NCBI GenBank assembly: GCA_021775525.1
Contig: JAJFHQ010000005.1
Span: 29,686 to 93,685 of the forward strand
Reading direction: 5' to 3'
Length of the DNA stretch: 64,000 nt
DNA from: Hyphomicrobiales bacterium
GTDB taxonomy: Bacteria; Pseudomonadota; Alphaproteobacteria; Rhizobiales; Methyloligellaceae
The notes under the pieces were generated by a model. It ran no database searches. It had not been told where the DNA came from and worked only from the letters and a program-made list of their open reading frames with translations. This document shows positions 46,084 to 53,723 of the stretch, in pieces (positions within the stretch are counted from its first letter, which is position 1; each line of letters begins with the position of its first letter). A program made the translations under genes and the position numbers.

Positions 46084-47868
46084 ATGAAATCGAGTACGGG
46101 CCATGTACTCCCCTCACGTACCGGTGGTTCGATGAAAATCGGTACCAAAATTTTCTCACTCGTCGGATTTTGCCTGGCGCTGCTCGCTGCGGTTGCGGGG
46201 ACAAGCATCTGACAGATGAACAAGATCGGCATGGAAATCGAGGGAATTGCGGAACGCGACCTGCCCCTGACTGAAGGTTTGACCCGGATCACGATCCACC
46301 AGCTTGAACAGGCGATCAACATGGAGCGCGCCTTCCGGACCGCCGAAGTGATGGAAAAGCATCACGAGGCCAAGGCGGAGTTTGAGAAAGCGGTTAAAAC
46401 TTTTGAGAAACTGGGCGCCAAGGTCGAAAACGAGTTCGAGGAGGTTAAAACGCTTGCCCAGCATGCCTATGACACAGCCGCAACGGAAGAGGAGCGGAAC
46501 GAATTCCAGAACGTGCTGACAGTTTTTGCCCGCCTGATCAATGAACACAAGGACTACGACCATCATGTGGCCGAAGCTTTCAAGCTGATCCATGCGGGCC
46601 AACTTGAGAAGGCCCTGTCTCTGCTGCCAAAGATCGAAGCCGAGGAAGAAGGTCTCGATCATTCACTGGAGAAGCTTCTGGTCGAGGTGGAAAGCTTCAC
46701 CGAGCACGCAGCGAAACAGGCCGAAGAGCACGAACATTTCGCCCTTAAATTGCTGATGGTAATAACGGGCATTGCCCTGGTCACTGGCGCAGGTGTCGCC
46801 TACTTGCTGGTCACACGGAGCATCTCGCGCCCGCTCGTCGAGATCGTAAATGGACTTGATGCGCTCAACGCGGACGACATGTCGGTGGATGTCAAAGTCC
46901 ATAACGATGATGAGATCGGCGCCGTCGCCAGGGCCTATGCTGTGTTCAAGGACTCCATGATGAAGACGAAAGAACTGCAGGCTGACCAGGAAAAACAGAA
47001 ACAGCGCAATGAAGAAGAAAAGCGCGCGTTGATGAATTCGCTAGCCGATGACTTTGATGCCAGTGTCGGTGGTATTGTCGAAACGGTGTCCTCGGCTTCA
47101 GCGGAGTTGAACTCAACAGCCCAATCAATGTCGAGCATTGCAGAGGAGACCAGCAGCCAGGCGAATTCCGTTGCTGCAGCCTCCGAACAGGCCTCGGCCA
47201 ATGTGCAGACCGTCGCCTCGGCCACGGAAGAAATGTCGAACTCCATCGCAGAGATCAACCAGCAAGTGGCTGATGCTTCCAATGCCTCGAAGAAAGCTGT
47301 TGAAGATGCCTCCCAGACTTCCGCCCAGATGGAAACCCTAGCGCAAACGGCTGACAAGATCGGTGAGGTTGTTTCTCTGATTTCCGATATCGCCGAGCAG
47401 ACCAACCTCCTGGCTCTCAACGCCACGATCGAATCGGCCCGCGCCGGCGAAGCTGGCAAGGGATTTGCCGTTGTGGCCAGCGAAGTTAAGACATTGGCCA
47501 ACGAAACGGCAAAGGCCACGGAGGGAATCTCAGAGCTTGTTTCAGAGATCCAAACGGAGACCAAGACGGCTGTTGCCTCCATCGCTGAAATCGGCACGGT
47601 CATAAATCAACTTGAACAAACTTCGACGGCGATTGCAGCTGCCATGGAGGAACAGGGAGCAACGACCCAGGAAGTCGCCCGCAATGTCACCGAAGCGGCG
47701 TCCGGAACCCAGGAAGTTTCCACGAGTATCGCCGGGGTAACCCAGGCATCACAGGAAGCCGGGACTGCATCCAGTCAGGTCACGTCTGCGTCTGCGGAGC
47801 TTTCCAAGCAGTCGGAACTGATGAAATCGGAGGTTCAGAAATTCGTGGCACAGGTCCGCGCTGCCTGA
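46084..47868 (+). pseudogene. methyl-accepting chemotaxis protein interrupted by an in-frame TGA
   Basis: From ATG 46084 (GGAG upstream) the frame reads MKSSTGHVLPSRTGGSMKIG, a first membrane helix (IFSLVGFCLALLAAVAGTSI), then TGA at 46210-46212, then [16 protein letters not shown] and on to 47868 without another stop. The rest holds a periplasmic four-helix-type sensor, the second helix ([20 protein letters not shown]), HAMP, and the methyl-accepting signalling tip ([20 protein letters not shown]). Related receptors, as I recall them, have an aromatic residue such as Trp at this spot, so TGG to TGA is likely. The track ORF from ATG 46216 lacks helix 1 and has no good ribosome site. Confidence 0.8.
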
Positions 47869-47943
47869 GTCCAGGTTAGTTCTTCACATCGCGGCCAACC
47901 CGGCCTGTGAAAGATCTATCTGTATATGGATCAGTTGAAACTC

Positions 47944-47963
47944 AAGCACCCGTTCAGGTGCTT
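47944..47963. terminator. bidirectional hairpin between chemoreceptor and IalB-like gene
   Basis: AAGCACC-CGTTCA-GGTGCTT is a perfect 7-bp stem between two convergent genes, extended by a TGAA/TTCA pair. The flanking T content is modest on both strands, so termination is likely but not strong. Confidence 0.5.
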
Positions 47964-47998
47964 CACTTCATGGCACGCAACGCTGTGCTGGTCGGTGC

Positions 47999-48502
47999 CT
48001 ACTTACACGCCGCTGCGGCGGCGTCCAGCGCCTTGGAAATGCCGGTGAGGGAATACTCGTCCGTGGTCAGAGTGCCGCGCTTTGAGCGTCCCTGCACCAC
48101 CATCGTGGCGCCGCCCTTCATGGCGGCAACAACCTGTTTCTCAACCGAAGCCTTCTCAATATAGGCCCCTTCTCCCTTGGTGAAGAGTTTGAAGCTCTTG
48201 TCGCCAATCTTGATGGTTGCCGGTACGCCTGGTTTCAGCGGATAGCCCAGCTTCAAGCTGATTTCACCCGATACCTTGTCCTTCGGCCAGTCGGATACGT
48301 AGAAATAGATCGGGTCGCGCTTGACGTTTTTGGGTTTTGTCGAGCGCGGCTGCGCGGCAGCGAAGCAGGTTTTCTTACCCCCCGCATCATGAGCATAGAC
48401 GGACCAGTCCCCGCTCTTGACCTTGAACGTCGCTTTTTGCCCGAGTGCCGGTGTTGCCGAGATGGCGAATACTGCAATGCTTGCTACAATATACCTGTAC
48501 AT
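47999..48502 (-). CDS. exported IalB-like protein
   Basis: 167 aa from ATG 48502, with a signal peptide (IVASIAVFAISATPALG-QK). The mature part KSGDWSVYAHDAGGKKTCFA and the later DPIYFYVSDWPKDKVSGEIS match my memory of the invasion-associated locus B (IalB) family of periplasmic proteins in Rhizobiales. Two cysteines, one near the start and one at the end. Function in this family is poorly known. It converges with the chemoreceptor gene. Confidence 0.7.
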   Translation of the reverse strand: MYRYIVASIAVFAISATPALGQKATFKVKSGDWSVYAHDAGGKKTCFAAAQPRSTKPKNVKRDPIYFYVSDWPKDKVSGEISLKLGYPLKPGVPATIKIGDKSFKLFTKGEGAYIEKASVEKQVVAAMKGGATMVVQGRSKRGTLTTDEYSLTGISKALDAAAAACK

Positions 48503-48599
48503 CTGGCCCTCCCCCTTAGACCGCATCGGCCAAAATCATACGCTCTTCACAACTGTTTGACCAGTCTTTGGCATTGATTTGTATGCAAAAAGGCCGTGT

Positions 48600-49160
48600 T
48601 CAGCGTTTTTTCGGGCGTCCGAATACGTGCCCTTCAGGCAGTTCAACAGCACCGCCCTCGCTCACCGGGCGCGGCGCGAAGCGCCCGAGAGTGCGTACAC
48701 GGTCATACATAACGATGGCCCCGGCCATGGCGACATTTATGCAAAAGGCGGTCGGTATCTTGACGATATGATCGCATCGCTCAAGGATTTCGGGTGATAA
48801 TTCACCCCGTTCCGGCCCCAGGATATAGGCCGCCTGCAGCGGATGATGGAAACTCGGCAGGTCCACCGCCCCCTCGACCAGCTCCACGCCCACAAGCCGG
48901 CACCCCTGCGGCAGCGCCATGTGCGACGGAGTGTCCCAGTGATAAAGCGGCACGTGCAACGGCGCCTTGGAAGTGTCGGCCCGGGCCTCAAGTGCGGTAT
49001 AATGGGCTCCGACTGTAAAAACGAAACTGGCACCGAAAGCATGACCTGAACGCACCATGTTGCCCAGATTCAATTGCTTGGATATGCGCTCCGCCCCGAT
49101 TGCGAAATAACCGCGGGTCTTGCCGGGTTGAGCCGGGGTATTGAAATCAGCATCTCTCAT
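48600..49160 (-). CDS. TrmH/SpoU-family RNA 2'-O-methyltransferase
   Basis: 186-aa SPOUT-class enzyme. Motif 1 is NLGNMVRSGHAFGASFVFTV, motif 2 AAYILGPERGELSPEILERC, and motif 3 IVKIPTAFCINVAMAGAIVM, which together form the knotted SAM site. The usual serine/asparagine of motif 3 is present as N. It acts on rRNA or tRNA; the target is not clear. The TrmL-type length (about 150-190) fits a small tRNA enzyme. Confidence 0.85.
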   Translation of the reverse strand: MRDADFNTPAQPGKTRGYFAIGAERISKQLNLGNMVRSGHAFGASFVFTVGAHYTALEARADTSKAPLHVPLYHWDTPSHMALPQGCRLVGVELVEGAVDLPSFHHPLQAAYILGPERGELSPEILERCDHIVKIPTAFCINVAMAGAIVMYDRVRTLGRFAPRPVSEGGAVELPEGHVFGRPKKR

Positions 49161-49201
49161 GCCCCGTTATGACCGCTCACAGCACGCGGGCGCAAGCAGG
49201 C

Positions 49202-49621
49202 TCAGGCCGTACCGGTCGGATCTTCGCCCGTCATATCCTTGCCCAGGGCCTTTGCCGCCGCCACCCGGTGGGTGGGCTTGATATGTGCGGACACAAGCGA
49301 GATGGCGGCGGCGAGAACAGCCGCATCATCGCCATAGCCGATGCCTGCGATAAAATCGGGCACGATATCGAACGGCAGGATGAAATAGGCCAATGCCCCG
49401 AGCAGCGTTGCGCGCACCTTCAGCGGCGTATCGGTGTCCATGGCGCAGTAATAGGCCGCAACAAGATCGTCGACGAAGGGGAGCTTCCCGGCGACACGTT
49501 TCAGCTTGTTCCAGAATTCGGCGCGCACTTTACGCTCACGCCGCTCAAGGGCAGACTCATCCATATCAGCGTCATTGAATGACGCATCATAATTACCGGT
49601 GCCGTCTTTTCCCGAGCGCAT
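49202..49621 (-). CDS. YkvA family (DUF1232) protein
   Basis: 139 aa, GGGAGA upstream of the ATG. The DUF1232 core is RATLLGALAYFILPFDIVPD, followed by FIAGIGYGDDAAVLAAAISL, a short hydrophobic pair of helices. Small membrane-associated protein of unknown function, widespread in bacteria. It starts 41 bp after the RNA methyltransferase region on the same strand but is upstream of it, so both may be one unit. Confidence 0.88.
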   Translation of the reverse strand: MRSGKDGTGNYDASFNDADMDESALERRERKVRAEFWNKLKRVAGKLPFVDDLVAAYYCAMDTDTPLKVRATLLGALAYFILPFDIVPDFIAGIGYGDDAAVLAAAISLVSAHIKPTHRVAAAKALGKDMTGEDPTGTA

Positions 49622-49761
49622 CTGATCTCCCGAAACTCATCTTTGCAAAAAATATGCGGCCATTAGGGCCTCTTAAAGACATAGGAGCCAGAATCACCTC
49701 TCACAAGCCCGCCATGTGATCGGGCGCGAAAAAGCTTAAGAGGCAGGGACAGTGAAGCGTT

Positions 49762-50805
49762 GTGAGTCAGGGACCCGTGCATATGGCTGGTAGCACGCGT
49801 AAAACCACATATCTGGCGCAAAGATCGATACCTTTGTCCATCTCATTCGTTCTAGTGCTGCTGGCGGGGGGGTCGTCATTCATATCCTCTGTTCCCGGTG
49901 CGCGGGCGCAAGGCAGCAATGCTGCAACTTTGGCCAACCTGCGCGGGCAAATCCAACGCTATGGTTGCAATCTTCCGCAATATGCCAATTCTGTCGCAGG
50001 CTGCCGCGACCTTCATGCGAGGATAAAAACATTACAGACCGGGCGCAGTGAGTCAGGCAGTACCCGAAAGCCCACTTCAAGCCCTGCCAGGTATACTTCG
50101 TCTGGTTATTCTACGCGCCGCAAAGCTCGCCCGGCCCCGCGGCAATCGTCATCAGGCGGGTCGTTGTTCGGGTCGCTGTTCGGCGACACAGGGGCCTACA
50201 GGACTTCAAGCCGCAACACTTCCTATAGTGCGCGCTACCAGGGGCTGAATAATTGGTCGTCCACTTACCCGTCTTACATGCGCAGCTATGGCCGATACCG
50301 GACTCTTTGCGTGCGCACCTGCGATGGCTATTACTGGCCTGTGAGCTTTTCCACGACGCGATCAGGCATCGCGCGCGACGCCAAACAGTGCGAGTCCAGC
50401 TGCCAGATTCCGGCCAAGCTGTTCTATCACCGTAACCCTGGCGCAGATGTTCCGCAGATGGTCGACCTTCAGGGCAAGCCCTATTCCACTATGGAGAACG
50501 CGTTCCGCTACCGCGAGGAATATGTGCCCAATTGCCGTTGCAACCCTGAACCGTGGAGCGAAGCCGCCAAGGAAGATTATGAACAGCGTGCGGAGAGGGC
50601 CGAGAATCCTGAGGCGCTCAACCGCGTCGCGAATGCCGAAACTGCAGGTGGACAGGCCATCAAGACCTATGACGGGGCACGGTATCCGGGCGTAAGAAGG
50701 CCCCGCAACATTTATCCCCATCCCAAGCCTCGACGGGTTTCGCGTCCACGCTACCGCGCCAATGATCCATCGATCGAGGGCCGCTGGTGGGCGGGGTCCT
50801 GGTAG
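49762..50805 (+). CDS. DUF2865 exported protein
   Basis: 347 aa from GTG 49762; ATG 49783 is an equally possible start. The signal or anchor helix is SISFVLVLLAGGSSFISSVP, cleaved near ARA-QG. A serine/arginine-rich low-complexity part follows (residues about 95-165). The DUF2865 core contains YRTLCVRTCDGYYWPVSFST and AKQCESSCQIPAKLFYHRNP with paired cysteines. The C-terminus is proline/arginine-rich. Family function is unknown; it is characteristic of Rhizobiales. The stop is 3 bp from that of phhB. Confidence 0.85.
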   Translation: MSQGPVHMAGSTRKTTYLAQRSIPLSISFVLVLLAGGSSFISSVPGARAQGSNAATLANLRGQIQRYGCNLPQYANSVAGCRDLHARIKTLQTGRSESGSTRKPTSSPARYTSSGYSTRRKARPAPRQSSSGGSLFGSLFGDTGAYRTSSRNTSYSARYQGLNNWSSTYPSYMRSYGRYRTLCVRTCDGYYWPVSFSTTRSGIARDAKQCESSCQIPAKLFYHRNPGADVPQMVDLQGKPYSTMENAFRYREEYVPNCRCNPEPWSEAAKEDYEQRAERAENPEALNRVANAETAGGQAIKTYDGARYPGVRRPRNIYPHPKPRRVSRPRYRANDPSIEGRWWAGSW

Positions 50806-50808
50806 GGC

Positions 50809-51102
50809 CTAACCTATCGCGAGCGCGTCCATCTTTTTTGCCAGCTTGACGTCGAGTGCGGTCAGCCCGCCTGCATCGTGGGTTGAAAGTGTTACTTCCA
50901 CCCGGTTCCACACGTTGAACCATTCCGGGTGATGGTTCATTTTTTCGGCCATGAGCGCCACCCGGGCCATCCACCCGAAAGCTGCATTGAAGTCAGCGAA
51001 GGTAAAGGTTTTCGAGATCGCATCGCGGCCCTCCACCTCGCTCCAGCCCTCAAGACCAGATAAGCCATCGGTGCGGGCGCTCCCTTCCAGTTTGTCTGCC
51101 AT
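50809..51102 (-). CDS. phhB: 4a-hydroxytetrahydrobiopterin dehydratase (pterin-4a-carbinolamine dehydratase)
   Basis: 97 aa from ATG 51102, with AGGAGCA upstream; the track start at 51357 runs antisense to the phosphatase gene. The active-site motif is [20 protein letters not shown], with the paired histidines, and [16 protein letters not shown] follows. It recycles the pterin cofactor of aromatic hydroxylases. No phenylalanine hydroxylase is in the window. Confidence 0.93.
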   Translation of the reverse strand: MADKLEGSARTDGLSGLEGWSEVEGRDAISKTFTFADFNAAFGWMARVALMAEKMNHHPEWFNVWNRVEVTLSTHDAGGLTALDVKLAKKMDALAIG

Positions 51103-51204
51103 GGTGTACTGCTCCTTGTGCCCAGTCTCCTCAGCTTGTTTTGCCACGCCCGCCATGTCATGGAAAGTGACGAAGACGAGTCCGCATCCCGCCCGGCATG
51201 TCCT

Positions 51205-51681
51205 ATGACCCAACCCAGTCGTCATAAATTGCTGTTTGTTTGTCTTGGCAATATTTGCCGATCGCCCATGGCCGAGGGCGTCTTCGCCCATGTGGCAGCG
51301 CAGGCGGGACTCGGGTCGCGTTTCATGCTGGATTCCGCGGGCACCGCCGCCTGGCATACTGGTAATCCTACTGACCCACGGGGGCAGGCGGCCGCCGCGG
51401 CCCGCGGCATCGATTTAACCGGCCTGCGCGCCCGGCAGGTCAGGCCTCGGGATTTCACCGAATTTGACCTGATCCTCGCCATGGATGGAACCAACCTCTC
51501 AGATCTATCAGCGCTTGCACCACAAGAGAGTGCCCACAAGGTCAGGCTGTTTCTCGACGATATGAGGGGCGAGGGTCCCGGCGAGGTGCCAGACCCGTAT
51601 TACGGGGGTGACGAGGGATTTGAAGAGGTCCTAAACCTCATCGAGGCGGGCTCGAAAGCGCTACTCGCCAGGCTCACCTAG
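51205..51681 (+). CDS. low-molecular-weight protein-tyrosine phosphatase
   Basis: 158 aa from ATG 51205. The P-loop is [20 protein letters not shown] (C-x5-R) at residue 10, and the acid DPY motif is [20 protein letters not shown] near residue 128. It dephosphorylates phosphotyrosine or related esters. The 3' end overlaps the convergent thpR by 21 bp. It is divergent from phhB. Confidence 0.94.
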   Translation: MTQPSRHKLLFVCLGNICRSPMAEGVFAHVAAQAGLGSRFMLDSAGTAAWHTGNPTDPRGQAAAAARGIDLTGLRARQVRPRDFTEFDLILAMDGTNLSDLSALAPQESAHKVRLFLDDMRGEGPGEVPDPYYGGDEGFEEVLNLIEAGSKALLARLT

Positions 51682-52206
51682 CGGAAACGCCTGTTCCACC
51701 ACGTAGGGCCCGCCACCGCGCCCCTCGCGCGCCGAGAACAGCACGAAGCGCTCAACTGTATAACCGGGCGAGAGAAACGCCCCATTGTGCTCAAGGTATT
51801 TTGCGACATCCACTGCCTTGGTTCCGCGCATCCGCGCCAGGGTTACATGGGGGTGAAACTTGCGGCCCTCGGGCTCCAGACCCGCGGCGAGGGCTGCCTG
51901 CTCATGGGCATTCGCAAGGGCTTCGAGTGGCTCGCTTTGGCCAATCCCGGCCCAAACAGCCCGCGGACGCCCGCGTCCGAAGCTTCCTACCCCATCAAGG
52001 GTAAGCATGAATGGTGCGGCCCTGATTTGCGCCAGGGCCTGCGAGAATCGCTCAGCCGTATCCCCGTCGACATCGCCAATGAAGCGCAGCGTGATGTGAT
52101 AATTCTCAGGCTCTACCCAGCGGGCGCTCTCAAGACCGCCTTTGAGCAAGGTGAGACGGTCTGAAATTGCGCGCGGAATCTCAAGCCCTGAAAACAATCT
52201 CGGCAT
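51661..52206 (-). CDS. thpR: RNA 2',3'-cyclic phosphodiesterase (LigT family)
   Basis: 181-aa 2H phosphoesterase. The two catalytic motifs are PENYHITLRFIGDVDGDTAE near residue 38 and GRKFHPHVTLARMRGTKAVD near residue 120 (HxT/S each). It opens 2',3'-cyclic phosphates on RNA. The stop of the phosphatase gene lies inside its 3' end. tesA follows it upstream on the same strand with a 5-bp gap, so they may share a transcript. Confidence 0.92.
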   Translation of the reverse strand: MPRLFSGLEIPRAISDRLTLLKGGLESARWVEPENYHITLRFIGDVDGDTAERFSQALAQIRAAPFMLTLDGVGSFGRGRPRAVWAGIGQSEPLEALANAHEQAALAAGLEPEGRKFHPHVTLARMRGTKAVDVAKYLEHNGAFLSPGYTVERFVLFSAREGRGGGPYVVEQAFPLGEPGE

Positions 52207-52211
52207 TTGCG

Positions 52212-52934
52212 TTATTGCGTCTTGGTCCGGTGCGCGGAAATGCGGGTGAGGAGTTTTTCGACCAGGGGCACCATCTGGGAGACGATCAATTTCACGCCCT
52301 CGGGGTTGGGGTGCAGCCCGTCGGCAAGGTTGAGGTTTCTCTTCCCGGCCACGTCAAACAGGAAGAAAGGGTAAAGCAGCACATCATGTTTTTTTGCCAG
52401 ATCGGGAAAGATCGGGTCGAATTTTTGCGAAAACTCAACACCCATGTTGCGCGGCGCCAGCATGCCTGCCAGCAGGGGTTCAGCACCTTTCTTCTTGATG
52501 CGTGTGAGGAGCGCGTCGAGGTTGGCGCGCGTTTTCTCCGGGTCCAGACCGCGCAATGCGTCGTTGGCGCCAAGTTCCAGAATCGCGCCTTGTGCCCCCT
52601 TGGGAAAGGACCACTCAAAGCGCTTCAGCCCCGCCGCCGTGGTGTCGCCTGACACGCTCGCATTGACCACCTGCACATTATGACCGCGCGCCTTCAGGGC
52701 TTTTTCCAGCTGCGCCGGGAAAGCGTCAGTTTCGCTCAGGCCAAACCCGGCTGAAAGGCTGTCGCCATAGGTGGCAAGCAGAACTCTTTCTCCAGCCCAT
52801 GCCGAAAAAATGGAGAATGAGAGAAGGATTGCGAGCGCCAGACCGTATAAGGCTATAGGCCGGGCTAACGCCCCGCAGGTCGAAACACCTGCGCGCCTTA
52901 TCCGGGACAATTTTATACGTTGAGTGTCTGTCAT
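52212..52934 (-). CDS. tesA: periplasmic SGNH esterase (TesA-like)
   Basis: 240 aa from ATG 52934. A signal helix (IALYGLALAILLSFSIFSAW) leads into the SGNH core: block I LLATYGDSLSAGFGLSETD, block III ELGANDALRGLDPEKT, and block V NLADGLHPNPEG. It is a thioesterase/lysophospholipase or arylesterase. It is divergent from ybbA with 45 bp between starts, as in E. coli tesA-ybbA, so both promoters overlap there. Confidence 0.92.
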   Translation of the reverse strand: MTDTQRIKLSRIRRAGVSTCGALARPIALYGLALAILLSFSIFSAWAGERVLLATYGDSLSAGFGLSETDAFPAQLEKALKARGHNVQVVNASVSGDTTAAGLKRFEWSFPKGAQGAILELGANDALRGLDPEKTRANLDALLTRIKKKGAEPLLAGMLAPRNMGVEFSQKFDPIFPDLAKKHDVLLYPFFLFDVAGKRNLNLADGLHPNPEGVKLIVSQMVPLVEKLLTRISAHRTKTQ

Positions 52935-52979
52935 CGATTTCACGATTTCTTTTCTAACCCGCCAGCATGTCGATTTGCT

Positions 52980-53723
52980 ATGACACCTCGATATGAGGAG
53001 CCCCAGCTTTTGAAGCAAGATGTAAAATCGCCAGCCATAAGTCTTCGGGACCTATTTGTCACCCTGCCGAGCCGGGCGGGCGAGGTTGAAATACTGCGTG
53101 GCGTCAACCTGACGCTCAAGCAGGGCGAGGCCGTGGCAGTTGTTGGTCCGAGTGGGTCCGGCAAGACAACCTTGCTGATGGTTGCTGCTGGACTGGAGCG
53201 CGCGACCAGCGGTCAGGTTGAGATCGCCGGCCAGGATTTATCGGGTCAGAGCGAGGATGAACTGGCAAAGCTCCGTGCCGGTAATATCGGCATCGTTTTC
53301 CAGTCATTCCACTTGGTGCCAACCATGACAGCGCTGGAAAATGTCGCCCTTCCGCTTGAATTCCTGGGTTCGCCTGACGCTTTTGAGGCCGCGCGCAAAT
53401 CTCTTGCCGACGTGAAGCTTGAACATCGCATGGACCATTTCCCGGCCCAGCTCTCGGGAGGTGAACAGCAACGCGTTGCACTGGCGCGCGCGCTCTCTGC
53501 CGGTCCGAAAATTATCCTGGCTGATGAACCCACCGGCAATCTCGACACCAAGACGGGCGCGGCAGTCATGGATTTGCTGTTCGATTTGCGCGCCCGCCAT
53601 AACGCCACCCTGATGCTCATCACCCATGACGAGAAACTCGCCAGGCGCTGCGAACGGGTGCTGAAGATGAGCGATGGAAAATTTGAAAAGCCCAAGCGTA
53701 AGCGTGCGGACACGCCCGCATGA
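52980..53723 (+). CDS. ybbA: ABC transporter ATP-binding protein (YbbA-like)
   Basis: 247-aa ATPase of the MacB/LolD class. Walker A is AVVGPSGSGKTTLLMVAAGL, the Q-loop GIVFQSFHLVPTMTALENVA, the signature LSGGEQQRVALARALSAGPK, and Walker B IILADEPTGNLDTKTGAAVM. It ends overlapping the permease start (ATGA). With the YbbP-type permease it forms a transport or lipid/toxin extraction module whose substrate is not settled. Confidence 0.94.
   Translation: MTPRYEEPQLLKQDVKSPAISLRDLFVTLPSRAGEVEILRGVNLTLKQGEAVAVVGPSGSGKTTLLMVAAGLERATSGQVEIAGQDLSGQSEDELAKLRAGNIGIVFQSFHLVPTMTALENVALPLEFLGSPDAFEAARKSLADVKLEHRMDHFPAQLSGGEQQRVALARALSAGPKIILADEPTGNLDTKTGAAVMDLLFDLRARHNATLMLITHDEKLARRCERVLKMSDGKFEKPKRKRADTPA

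Noticed and set aside
46210-46212. In-frame TGA as a selenocysteine codon
   Set aside because: Chemoreceptors have no catalytic thiol at this membrane-edge position, and a Trp codon differs by one base; no selenocysteine genes are in the window.
50809-51357. 182-aa ORF including phhB with a long N-terminal leader
   Set aside because: The leader is antisense to the phosphatase gene and its promoter; ATG 51102 has a good ribosome site and gives the normal family length.
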